This document shows positions 1-7,706 of a stretch of DNA of 26,004 nucleotides, piece by piece (position 1 is the first letter of the stretch; each line of letters opens with the position of its first letter). Under the pieces are notes generated by a model, which did no database searches, was not told the origin of the DNA, and was given only the letters and a program-made list of their open reading frames with translations. The translations under genes were made by a program, and so were the position numbers. Origin of the DNA: Kiritimatiellia bacterium (GTDB taxonomy: Bacteria > Verrucomicrobiota > Kiritimatiellia > RFP12 > DVOR01); the NCBI GenBank assembly GCA_900771325.1, contig CAAGNN010000150.1, forward strand, positions 1 to 26,004, given 5' to 3'.

Positions 1-162
1 CGGGGCGGGTCGAGGGTCAACCTGGGGCGGGTCGAGGGTCAACCCGGGGCGGGTCGAGGGTCAACCTGGGGCGGGTCGAGGGTCAACCCGGGGCGGGTCG
101 GGGGTCAACCTGGGGCGGGTCGAGGGTCAACCCGGGGCGGGTCGAGGGTCAACCCGGGGCGG
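1..162 (+). repeat. 22-bp GC-rich tandem array (locus 1)
   Basis: Seven full units of exactly 22 bp start at 2, 24, 46, 68, 90, 112 and 134, and a partial unit starts at 156. Each unit begins GGGGCGGGTC, continues GAGGGTCAACC and ends in C or T. The units are almost identical; the only visible changes are the last base and one A-to-G. There are no unique spacers, so this is not a CRISPR. The array runs off the left edge of the window. Related arrays with the same period lie in four other intergenic regions here. Confidence 0.95.
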
Positions 163-164
163 AC

Positions 165-199
165 GGCCTGGCGGAGCAGGCCGAAGCACCACGCTTACC
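165..199 (+). repeat. 35-bp hairpin module beside array 1
   Basis: The first 18 bases form a hairpin, GGCCTG-GCGGAG-CAGGCC, and the module runs on to ACGCTTACC. An inverted copy matching at 32 of 35 positions lies at 9833-9867, next to another 22-bp array. The module is therefore a recurring part of the composite intergenic repeat. Confidence 0.8.
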
Positions 200-343
200 C
201 TCACTATGCGCCGGGCGGCGGTGGGCACGCTCTTGGTTTGGCAGGCCGAGGCACCACGCTTACCCTCACCCTATGCCAGGCGGCGATGGGTACGCTCTTG
301 GTTTGGCAGGCCGAAGCACCGCGCTACCCTCACCCAGCGCCGG
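177..343 (+). repeat. 65-bp direct repeat, about 2.6 copies
   Basis: Copies start at 177, 242 and 307 with an exact 65-bp period. Each begins CAGGCCGARGCACC; the first two end in GCTCTTGGTTTGG and the third breaks off after about 37 bases. They lie between the 22-bp array and the promoter of the first gene. The absence of stop codons in these repeats makes the reading frame of the first gene appear to extend upstream of its real start. Confidence 0.85.
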
Positions 344-404
344 AGATGCGCCGCTTGCGAGCGCAGAGGGCCGGCGTTTTAGATGCGTTTGCGAGCGGTT
401 CAAT

Positions 405-416
405 TGTGGTATACTG
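405..416 (+). promoter_or_regulatory. Extended -10 promoter of the surface-protein gene
   Basis: TATACT at 410-415 is preceded by TGG, giving an extended -10 element. The -35 region is weak (TTTGCG at 388-393, 16-bp spacer). Transcription would start near 422, leaving a leader of about 26 nt with a TTGGAGG ribosome site at 434-440. The same 12-mer, TGTGGTATACTG, is the promoter of the DUF2723 gene at 12444-12455. Confidence 0.6.
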
Positions 417-447
417 TGGGCGTAATTCCGTTGTTGGAGGATGCCCG

Positions 448-3102
448 ATGAGACAAACTCGCACCCTTTTGACTGTTCTCTTGGCTCTTGTCGCCTGGTT
501 TGGGCGAGGAGCCGCCTTGGAGTATGTGGTCTATGACTTGGCAACGCCGGATAAAGCTGCCGTGGAGGTCAAATCGCCCACGGTGACCGATCTCGACTAT
601 CGGACAGGCTCGAAGGTGCTCTTTGTGCGCGATGGGGCGATTGAGGAACCCGTCTATATCAGCGTCTATGAGGTGACGCAAGCCCAGGCGGCGGCCCTCA
701 AGTGGATTGATTCGCCCGCCACTGGCACTGCCGGAATTGCCTATGGCTTTTCGGGGAATGATTTTGCCGGCAACCATTCGCTAGCCGATTTCCCGTGGCT
801 CACCTTTCCCACGGGCGCGCTTTGGGAGGCCTATGCCGGAGACCCCAAGCGGCCCTGCAACGTCTTTGACGGCATCGCGGATGATCCTTACGGCCCCATC
901 TCCCTCTCTGATTGGTTCACCTACGCCCAAAGCCACACCTTACCAGCCCCCCACGGGGCCTTGGATATGTACGGCAATGTCGCCGAGTTCGTCAGCGAAG
1001 GCAACTTCCGCGGCGGATACGCCAGTTATAGTTGCAGCTTTAGCACGTCCCTCAAGAGCAAGACGTGGTCTGAAACAGCCATCAGTGCAGTTGACGGCTT
1101 TGGCAGAAAGGGCGCACGATTAGTCTACACGCCGCCGAAGGCCATCACCTATACGGCTATCGTCAAGCTCGACGGCAAACCGGTGGGCGAGCCCATCAGC
1201 GCCACCCCCGGGACGGAGGTCGCCCTCACGCCCCCTACCCCAACCGAGGGCAACCGCCTGCAGGGCCCCATCGTGACCCCCGAGGACTTGACCTACACCG
1301 GCACCACCTTTGAGATGCCCGAGGAGGATGTCACCTTCGCCTACACCTCCCAACCCTACGCCACGCTTCAAGTCATTGGCGGTACCGCCTCGGCCAGTGA
1401 AGTTGTGGCGGGCGAAACGGTCACCCTGACGGCCACCCCGGGGGCCTACCAGGTCTTCACCCAGTGGACGCTCCCCGATGGCTCGACCGCCACCGAGAGT
1501 CCCCTCTCCTACACCGTCCCCACCGTCACCCCTGGCAAGACGCTCGCCTTCACCGCCTCCTTCCAGACCTATCCGCGCGTCCTCGTCTATGGCGGCACCG
1601 CCACGCTCGCGACAGGGAAGGCCTACGGCGAGGGCTTCTACTCCCCCAAGGCGCGCCTGACCCTCTCCGCCCCCGCCCCCACCGGCTACACCTTCACCGG
1701 CTGGACCGTCTCCGCCGGCTCCGGCCCCTCCGGCAACGCCTACACCGTCGGCTCCTACGACTCCACCGTCACCCTCACCGCCAACTTCACCCCCACCACC
1801 GTCTACAACGACACCGACACCTATATCGGCGAAGCCGACCACACCGCCTCAACAAAGACCATGCGCGCGGCCCTGGGATATGAGATCGTCGGCTATACCA
1901 CCAAAGAGCTTGGGAGCTCGGCCAACCGCTTCGGGGTCTTCCCCTACAACAAACCCTCCGGTGACTATGCGAAGCTAGACCTGGAAAACAAGCGCATCGA
2001 GTATGGGTCAAGCGTGCGCAATAGCGACACAAACAAGAGCACCATCCTGCCCCTGAAACGCGTCACCGCCGGCGGATCCACCTACTACCTGGGCATCTAT
2101 GAGACCACCGCGGCGCATGTGGAATACATCAAGCGCTTGGCTGACGCTTCCTATACCGTAAACGAAGCGAAAACAACCTCCTACATCCCTCACGAAGTGA
2201 CCAGCCTGGATGAGGCCAAGAGCTACTTGGCCACCCTCAACGCCGCCTTCCCGATGTCCGCCACGCTCCCCTCGCGCGAGCAAATCGTCAACATCACCGC
2301 CACCTACTACACGGGCGAAGCCAACTACCCGGGCGGAGCCGGATCTCTCAATGCCACTGGCACCTATGGCGACCCCACCATCACCGAGAAGATGATGTGG
2401 TTCAACCACTCAAAGGATGGGCCAACCGTCGTCGGCAGTATGGACGTTGACCCCTACGGCTTTTACGACCTATGGGGCAATGCCAACGAACTTTGGAGCG
2501 ATGGAAAGCTCTGGGGCGGCTCGTTCAACCAACCCTATGCGCACTACTGCAATGCCGAGGCCACCGACGGCTCCTTCGCGAACTATAATTGGGCGAGTTT
2601 CCGTCCTCTCTCCGTGGTACCCGAAACGACCGCCGTCAAGGTCGTCGTTGATGGTGGGAGCTTCGAGACCTCAGTCCTCGCGAACCAGACCATCTACCTT
2701 GCGCCGCAGGTAAAGACCGGCTGCGACTTCACGGGTTGGACGGCAACGACCGCCTCGGGCACCAAGACCGTGACCAAGAGTGGTAGCTACTATCCCTACA
2801 CCGTCACCGAAGCGGTCACCCTAACGGCGAGTTTCAAGGCCAAGCCTGTCGTGAGCGTGGCCTATACCAACTGCTCAGGCCCCACCACGGTCCTACCCGG
2901 GGCGACCGTGACGCTCTATGCCGCCACCCCCACCGGCGAAGCGCCCACCGAGGTGACCATCTCTCCGGCTAGAGCCGCCACCTGGAATGCGGAAGCGGGC
3001 ACGCTGACCTTCTCGGAAACCGCCAGCGGCAGCGTCACCGTCACCGCCACCTACCCCGACCCCACGCCTCCCAAGCCGGGCTATAAGGTCTACTTGCAAT
3101 AA
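448..3102 (+). CDS. Secreted modular protein with two degenerate FGE/SUMF1-like domains and InlB-type B-repeats
   Basis: 884 aa. The start at 448 is chosen because TTGGAGG lies 7 nt upstream and a signal peptide begins there (MRQTRTLLTVLLALVAWFG). The frame is open further upstream only through repeats. Residues about 65-228 and 535-725 each resemble the formylglycine-generating-enzyme (sulfatase-modifying factor) fold: YxSVYEVTQ and LGIYETT openings, then LDMYGNVAEF with RGGY, and YDLWGNANELW with GGSF. Between and after them are beta-rich modules with the B-repeat signature (GGTAS...GETVTLTATP...FTQW; PTGYTFTGW...VTLTANF; GCDFTGW...VTLTASF). The order FGE-B-B-FGE-B suggests internal duplication. 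The arginine and cysteine pattern after the GG motif is poor, so binding or structural use is likelier than catalysis. It is probably exported and possibly surface-bound; its ligand is unknown. Third-position C is strongly enriched around 1400-1800. Confidence 0.85.
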   Translation: MRQTRTLLTVLLALVAWFGRGAALEYVVYDLATPDKAAVEVKSPTVTDLDYRTGSKVLFVRDGAIEEPVYISVYEVTQAQAAALKWIDSPATGTAGIAYGFSGNDFAGNHSLADFPWLTFPTGALWEAYAGDPKRPCNVFDGIADDPYGPISLSDWFTYAQSHTLPAPHGALDMYGNVAEFVSEGNFRGGYASYSCSFSTSLKSKTWSETAISAVDGFGRKGARLVYTPPKAITYTAIVKLDGKPVGEPISATPGTEVALTPPTPTEGNRLQGPIVTPEDLTYTGTTFEMPEEDVTFAYTSQPYATLQVIGGTASASEVVAGETVTLTATPGAYQVFTQWTLPDGSTATESPLSYTVPTVTPGKTLAFTASFQTYPRVLVYGGTATLATGKAYGEGFYSPKARLTLSAPAPTGYTFTGWTVSAGSGPSGNAYTVGSYDSTVTLTANFTPTTVYNDTDTYIGEADHTASTKTMRAALGYEIVGYTTKELGSSANRFGVFPYNKPSGDYAKLDLENKRIEYGSSVRNSDTNKSTILPLKRVTAGGSTYYLGIYETTAAHVEYIKRLADASYTVNEAKTTSYIPHEVTSLDEAKSYLATLNAAFPMSATLPSREQIVNITATYYTGEANYPGGAGSLNATGTYGDPTITEKMMWFNHSKDGPTVVGSMDVDPYGFYDLWGNANELWSDGKLWGGSFNQPYAHYCNAEATDGSFANYNWASFRPLSVVPETTAVKVVVDGGSFETSVLANQTIYLAPQVKTGCDFTGWTATTASGTKTVTKSGSYYPYTVTEAVTLTASFKAKPVVSVAYTNCSGPTTVLPGATVTLYAATPTGEAPTEVTISPARAATWNAEAGTLTFSETASGSVTVTATYPDPTPPKPGYKVYLQ

Positions 3103-3111
3103 ACACCAGCG

Positions 3112-3142
3112 AAGCGCCGCGCATTATCGCGCGGCGCTTTTT
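3112..3142 (+). terminator. Intrinsic terminator, overlapping the end of the convergent gene
   Basis: A perfect 11-bp stem (AAGCGCCGCGC at 3112-3122 paired with 3129-3139) has a 6-nt loop and runs into TTTTT at 3138-3142, 9 nt after the upstream stop codon. It acts on the + strand only; there is no T-run on the other side. The stop codon of the convergent metallophosphoesterase lies in the loop, and one arm of the stem encodes that protein's last five residues. Confidence 0.9.
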
Positions 3143-4332
3143 AACACAATTCCGCCCGGGCACGCTCCGGCCAAAGTGCGCGCGTGGATGGTGAGACGCT
3201 CTTCAGTGGCCTGCAAAAGCATGGCCGTGGCCGAGCCCTCGGAGGGGCCGCCCCCCACGAGGATGGGATAGGCGTGGTCGGCGCAGGCGGGGTGAAGGGC
3301 GTAGGCGTGGTTGTGGCCGCAGATCATCGCGTCGAGGTTGCCGGCCTTCGCCAGGAGCGGGGCAATCAGCTGGCGCAGGCGGGTGGGACCGTGCCAGGCA
3401 TCATCCTCTTCGTTGTGGCTGAAGGGGGGAATGTGGCCGACGGCCACGCGCCAAGGTGCCTCGCGCCAAGCTTCGGAGGCGAGTTCATCCTGGAGCCAGG
3501 CCGCCTCTTCGGCCACATACGCATCGGAGGCGATCAAGCCGCCGTAGACCGGGTGGCCGTCGGGCTTATCCTCGCCGGTGTCCAGGCAGAGGAAGCGGAC
3601 CGGACCGAGGGTGAAGGCCCCGTAGTAGCGGCCGCCGGCGAGGGGCGAAACGAACTCGCGCAGGTGGCGGGCCATCACGCCGCGGTATTCGTGGTTGCCC
3701 CGCAGGATGAGCGGGGTGATGCCGCGCGCAAGCGCCTCGGGCAAGACCCGCAGGAAGCGCTGGTCCAGGCCGGCGGGGCTCTGACAATCGTCCGCGCAGT
3801 CACCATTGAAGAGGGCGATGGCAGGTTTGGCGGCGGCGACCTCCGGGCTGTCGAGGAGGCGCGGCACCAGGTCCACCCGCCCGTGCAGGTCGTTAAAGAT
3901 GGCGAGGGAGAGGCCCGCCTCGCCCACCCACGGGCGAAGGTTGGCCTGAGCGCAGAGGCTCTCCGGGCCCAGGACGATGCGGTAGGGCTCGAAGGTCTGG
4001 CAGGCCTGGGAGGAGGCCTCGAGGATGAGCGGCTTGGCGGGGTTCACGCCCCGGAGGGTGACGCAATGGTTGCAGGTATTCGCGCAGATGAGGCCATCGC
4101 GCATAGCCACGGCGCTCTGCCACGCCCCGTCGCCCTGATGCCAGCGGACGCTCCCGGTGGTCGGGGCCTTCGTCCGCCAACGCACGTCACAGGTCGTTGG
4201 GCTGGTGAACTGGAGATAAAAGGGACCCGCCCCGACTTCGGGGTCGACCCGGGGCGGATTGACCTCGCACTCGGCCCGGGTTGCCACTGCGGCCGCCCCG
4301 AGGGCAGCCAAAAAACTTCTGCGTGTGACCAT
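3124..4332 (-). CDS. Tat-exported calcineurin-like metallophosphoesterase
   Basis: 402 aa. The N-terminus TRRSFLAALGAAAVA is a twin-arginine signal, so the protein is probably exported folded. Residues about 36-120 look like the beta-sandwich that precedes the catalytic domain in purple-acid-phosphatase-like enzymes (FYLQFTSPTTCDVRW). The metallophosphatase motifs are complete: NDLHG (147-151), NGDCADD (176-182), GNHE (212-215), GH (299-300) and GHNH (339-342). They would bind two metal ions and hydrolyse phosphate esters; the substrate is unknown. GGAGGAA precedes the ATG, 21 nt after recJ, so this is the last gene of the lepA operon. Residues about 22-35 (starting EVNPPRVDPE) are encoded by a copy of the intergenic 22-bp repeat. 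The C-terminal KSAAR is encoded by the terminator stem of the convergent gene. Confidence 0.9.
   Translation of the reverse strand: MVTRRSFLAALGAAAVATRAECEVNPPRVDPEVGAGPFYLQFTSPTTCDVRWRTKAPTTGSVRWHQGDGAWQSAVAMRDGLICANTCNHCVTLRGVNPAKPLILEASSQACQTFEPYRIVLGPESLCAQANLRPWVGEAGLSLAIFNDLHGRVDLVPRLLDSPEVAAAKPAIALFNGDCADDCQSPAGLDQRFLRVLPEALARGITPLILRGNHEYRGVMARHLREFVSPLAGGRYYGAFTLGPVRFLCLDTGEDKPDGHPVYGGLIASDAYVAEEAAWLQDELASEAWREAPWRVAVGHIPPFSHNEEDDAWHGPTRLRQLIAPLLAKAGNLDAMICGHNHAYALHPACADHAYPILVGGGPSEGSATAMLLQATEERLTIHARTLAGACPGGIVLKSAAR
4226..4266 (-). repeat. Intergenic 22-bp repeat unit embedded in a coding sequence
   Basis: Read on the minus strand, 4266-4246 gives GAGGTCAATCC followed by GCCCCGGGTC. 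This differs at one of 21 positions from units of the array at 19486-19661. An inverted half-unit (ACCCGCCCCGA on the + strand at 4226-4236) follows. The insert is in frame and lies just downstream of the Tat signal sequence of the metallophosphoesterase. Confidence 0.75.
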
Positions 4333-4353
4333 AGACTTCCTCCAATGAAGGTC

Positions 4354-6108
4354 TTACTCCGCCTCGACAATCATCAGCGAGGGGCGGGGCGTGGTGTAGA
4401 AGGTGTCCTCGCTGACGGTAAAGTAGAACTGCGCCTCGGTGCCGGGTGCCCAGCGATCGACCTCCGGGCCGTGGCCGAACCAGACGGCCTTGAGCGCCTC
4501 GCCCGCCGGCACGGGGGCCAACTGCAGGGCCAGGTGGTCCCGGGTCTTGCCGATAATGCGGGCGCTCTCGACGCGGAAGGTGGCTCGGAAGATCGGCTTG
4601 GGGTTGCCGTGGCCCATCGGCTCGAGGCGTTTGAGCTCCCGGCAGAGGTCACCATAGAGGGCGCTCTCGCCGGTTAGGTCGGCCTCGTAGGTGGCACTTT
4701 CGGTGGCATCGCCCCCGGCGAAGGCTTGCGGCAGGCGGCGGCAGAAGTCGGCGTAGGCCCCCGGTTTGAGGACGAAGCCGGCGGCCTTGGCGTGCCCGCC
4801 GTAGTTGGCCAGCAGGTCCTCGACCGCGCGCAAGGCCTCGACCGCGTGCCACGATCCGCACGAGCGCATCGAGCCGTGGGCGTTGCCCGCGCTATCTTGG
4901 CAGACCACCGCCACCGGCACGCCCACCCGCCCCATCAACCGCGCAGCCACAATGCCCGCGACCCCGGCGTAGAGCTCCGGGCAGGGGACAATCATCACCT
5001 GCTCGCCCGGCTTGGGCGCGCACCCCGCAAGCAACTTGTGCAGTTCGGATTCCGCCTGCTTGCGCAAGCGGTTGAGGGCCATCAGGTCCTTCGCAAAGGC
5101 CCGCCCGGCCTCGCCATCGGCCAAGAGACGGTAGACGCGGTGGAGGGGCGAGAGGCGACTCTCGAAGTCGTAGAGCCCGCGAAAGGCGCCGCCCTGGCGG
5201 TAGTGTTCTAGGAGTTGCGAGCCAACGCGCCCGGCGGCATTGACGCAGGGGATAATCCCAAAGGCCACCTCTTCGGCCGTGGGGAAGCCAACCGCTTTCG
5301 GGGCCCGCAGCGCGCGCAGCAGTTCCGCGAGGCCGGGATTACCGCGCCCCGAGGCGAGGAGCGCCAGGCCGCGCGAGACCAGGGTGCGATTGTCGCCTGT
5401 GAGGGCCATTACATCGGCAATCGTCGCCACGGCCACCAGGTCCAAATACTCCTCGGCGTGGACCGGCAGGCCGGCCGCTTCCAGCGCGCGCACCAGAGTA
5501 AAGGCGGTGGCGCAGCCGCACATCCCGCGCGCCGGATGGCCCTCGGGCAGGCGTTGTGGGTTGACCACCGCCACCGCCTGGGGCAGCGCCTCGGGCAGGG
5601 TGTGATGGTCGGTGACCACCACCTCGACCTTGCGCTCGGCCAGCCAGGCCACCTCGGCCGCACAGGTAATCCCGCAATCGACGGTAATCAGGAGCGTTGG
5701 GGCGGGCTTGTGGCGCGCGAGGCAGCGCGTCAAGGCCTCCACCGTCAGCCCATAGCCCTCGCGTTCGCGGTCCGGGAAGAAGGGCTGGACGGAGGCCGCG
5801 CCGGCAGCCTTCAGCGCCTTGACCAAGAGGGTCGTGCCAGTGATGCCATCGGCATCGTAGTCGCCAAAGACGGAGATGGGCTCACCCTGCGCGATGGCCC
5901 GGCAGATGCGCGCCACGGCCTGGTCCATCTCCGGCAACTCCTCGGGCGCAGAGAGGGGGGCCTCGGCCGGAGCGAGATAGGCTTCGGGGCTTTGCCCGGC
6001 CAAACGCCGGGCCACAATGGCGGCAATGAGGGGCGACTCAATCCCGCACGCACGCGCCACGGCCTCGACCTGCGCGCGCTCGGGCGCCTGCGCCAATTCC
6101 CACTTCAT
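4354..6108 (-). CDS. recJ: Single-stranded-DNA-specific exonuclease RecJ
   Basis: 584 aa, the usual RecJ length. It degrades single-stranded DNA 5' to 3' in recombination and mismatch or base-excision repair. The DHH phosphoesterase motifs are intact: DYDADG (83-88), TVDCGI (142-147) and DHH (167-169). The helical core has CVNAAGRVGS (288-297), and the DHHA1 domain has GGHAKAAGF (437-445). The C-terminal part fits the OB-fold of RecJ. The ATG lies 2 nt after the stop of the PHP gene and has only a weak ribosome site, which suggests translational coupling. It is the fourth gene of the lepA operon. Confidence 0.96.
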   Translation of the reverse strand: MKWELAQAPERAQVEAVARACGIESPLIAAIVARRLAGQSPEAYLAPAEAPLSAPEELPEMDQAVARICRAIAQGEPISVFGDYDADGITGTTLLVKALKAAGAASVQPFFPDREREGYGLTVEALTRCLARHKPAPTLLITVDCGITCAAEVAWLAERKVEVVVTDHHTLPEALPQAVAVVNPQRLPEGHPARGMCGCATAFTLVRALEAAGLPVHAEEYLDLVAVATIADVMALTGDNRTLVSRGLALLASGRGNPGLAELLRALRAPKAVGFPTAEEVAFGIIPCVNAAGRVGSQLLEHYRQGGAFRGLYDFESRLSPLHRVYRLLADGEAGRAFAKDLMALNRLRKQAESELHKLLAGCAPKPGEQVMIVPCPELYAGVAGIVAARLMGRVGVPVAVVCQDSAGNAHGSMRSCGSWHAVEALRAVEDLLANYGGHAKAAGFVLKPGAYADFCRRLPQAFAGGDATESATYEADLTGESALYGDLCRELKRLEPMGHGNPKPIFRATFRVESARIIGKTRDHLALQLAPVPAGEALKAVWFGHGPEVDRWAPGTEAQFYFTVSEDTFYTTPRPSLMIVEAE

Positions 6109-6110
6109 CG

Positions 6111-7169
6111 CTATTCCGCCGAGAGGAGGTGCTTGGCGCGCAACTCGGGGGTATTGATGCCCAGCGCGTCGAGGGTCTGCAGGTGGGGCTGAAGGTCGGC
6201 AATGTCGCGCGTGATGTGCGCGTCGGTGCCCAGGGAGATCTTGACACCCTCCTCCAGGCAGTCGCGGAAGAAGTCCAACTCAAAGGGGTTCTTGTGGTGG
6301 TTGATCTCCGCGGCCACGCCGGCCTGGGCGAGCATCCGCGCCACGGGCTTGTAGAGGTGGCGCGGCACGGGGCGGTGGTCCCACGGCCAATAACGGAAGG
6401 GATGGGCCAAGATCTTGATGGGATAGGTCAAGAGGCGCTCCACATCGCGCATCCACGCCACCTCGGCCTCGGCCTGCGGGGTGGCGGCATTCACGCCCTC
6501 AACCTCGTGAATGGCCCCGATGAGCATATCCCAGCCCTCGAGATCCTCCGGCGCCAGGCAGAAGCGCCCCCCGCCAAAGAGGTCGACCTCCAGCCCAAAG
6601 CGGACGCGCGTGCCGAAGAGCTTGCGCGCCTGGGCCACCATCGCCTTGTAGGCCACCATCCGCCCGCGCCCCTGCTCGGCCCAGCAGCGCGCCACGAAGT
6701 CGGGGTCGGACTGCCAGTAGAACTTGAGCGCGTCGCCGGGGAAGTAGAGGGCGAAGGCGTGTTCCGAGAAGCCCTGGACCTGCACGCCCAAGGTGAGCGA
6801 GAGGGAGGCGGCATCAAAGAGGTCAATCCCCCGCCCGCAGTAGGCAAACTGCGTGTGCGCGTGCCAGTCGGTCAACTTCGCCTCCGGCGGCAGCGCCAGG
6901 GGCAATTGGCGCGGCGCGGCCTCGCCCGTGCCGGCCAGGAAGGCGACCAGGGCGTTGGGCGGCGAGAGCTCAGGCACGCGGCCCTGGGTGCAAACCATTC
7001 CCAACCGCGCGGCCTCCGAGAGGATGGCCGGGTGCTCGATGGGCGGCACCGGCAGGCGCACCTCGCGGGGAGTGAAGCCCGCGCGCACGGCGGCCTTGTA
7101 AGCCTTGTTCAGAAGCCAATGGGCGAAGGGATGCGCCGTGGCATCGCGCGGAAGCAGCAACGTGGGCAT
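6111..7169 (-). CDS. PHP-domain metal-dependent phosphohydrolase, histidinol-phosphatase-like
   Basis: 352 aa from the ATG at 7169, which has GGGAGG 9 nt upstream. A TTG two codons earlier lies too close to that site. After about 100 residues of unassigned sequence, the PHP fold starts with DWHAHTQF (HxH at about 103-105) and continues with GFSEHAF, GLEVDLF, LAHPFRYWP, INHHKNP and SLGTDAH. These are the metal-binding histidines and acids of the HisJ-like PHP family. No histidine-biosynthesis gene is nearby, so a role in histidine synthesis is not supported. Phosphoester hydrolysis near nucleic-acid or repair metabolism is possible given recJ immediately downstream. The gap to the upstream YuiD-like gene is 33 nt. 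Confidence 0.85.
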   Translation of the reverse strand: MPTLLLPRDATAHPFAHWLLNKAYKAAVRAGFTPREVRLPVPPIEHPAILSEAARLGMVCTQGRVPELSPPNALVAFLAGTGEAAPRQLPLALPPEAKLTDWHAHTQFAYCGRGIDLFDAASLSLTLGVQVQGFSEHAFALYFPGDALKFYWQSDPDFVARCWAEQGRGRMVAYKAMVAQARKLFGTRVRFGLEVDLFGGGRFCLAPEDLEGWDMLIGAIHEVEGVNAATPQAEAEVAWMRDVERLLTYPIKILAHPFRYWPWDHRPVPRHLYKPVARMLAQAGVAAEINHHKNPFELDFFRDCLEEGVKISLGTDAHITRDIADLQPHLQTLDALGINTPELRAKHLLSAE

Positions 7170-7202
7170 AAGCAAAGACCTCCCGATAGGGCCGGCGCAG
7201 GG

Positions 7203-7706
7203 TCAGCCGTTGATGACCTTGGCCCAGAAGAGCGTGACGGCGATGGCCACGCAGGTGCCGGTAATCATTCCGCCCAGGACCTCGGTGCGCGTGTGGCCGA
7301 GCATCTCCTTGAGCGGCTTGGCGGAGAAGGTGCGCTCAACGAAGAGTTGGCGCGTGAGCTTGTTGAGCAGCCGCGCCTGAAGTCCGGCCGCGCGGCGGAC
7401 GGTGGCGGCGTCAAACATCGTAATGGTGGCCACCACGCTCGAGACCACTGTAATCGGGTGCGTCCAACCCAGCCCCAAGCCCAGGGAGACGAAGACGCCG
7501 ACGACCAACGAAGAGTGGGCGCTGGGCATTCCGCCGGTGCTCATCAAGTAGGTAAAGTCCAGACTCTTGGTCCGAATGGCCCCGCGGGTCATCTTGATGA
7601 CCTGCGCCACGCACCAACCCATAAAGCCGCTCCAGAAGTAGGGCGTCATAAAGTAGGTCCAGAAGTCGAGGTGCAACGCCTCGCCGGAAAAGAGAGTCGG
7701 CTCCAT
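7203..7706 (-). CDS. Divergent PAP2 family (DUF212, YuiD-like) membrane protein
   Basis: 167 aa from the ATG at 7706, whose A is shared with the lepA stop (TGATG) and which has GGAGG 7 nt upstream. A GTG one codon earlier is possible. Motifs match the small divergent PAP2 family: AQVIK, MSTGGMPSAHSS, TITMFDAATVRRAAG and LKEMLGHTRTEV followed by a final membrane helix. Three to four membrane segments are visible. Members are distant relatives of membrane phosphatases and haloperoxidases, and their biochemical role is not established. The overlap with lepA implies coupled translation. Confidence 0.9.
   Translation of the reverse strand: MEPTLFSGEALHLDFWTYFMTPYFWSGFMGWCVAQVIKMTRGAIRTKSLDFTYLMSTGGMPSAHSSLVVGVFVSLGLGLGWTHPITVVSSVVATITMFDAATVRRAAGLQARLLNKLTRQLFVERTFSAKPLKEMLGHTRTEVLGGMITGTCVAIAVTLFWAKVING

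Noticed and set aside
1..162. CRISPR array
   Set aside because: Repeats are contiguous at 22 bp with no unique spacers, and no cas genes are present.
225..241. Possible sigma-54 -24/-12 promoter (GGGCACGCTCTTGG) in the 65-bp repeat
   Set aside because: The -12 GC is missing and the spacing is one base short. It recurs in the next repeat copy and is far from the gene start.
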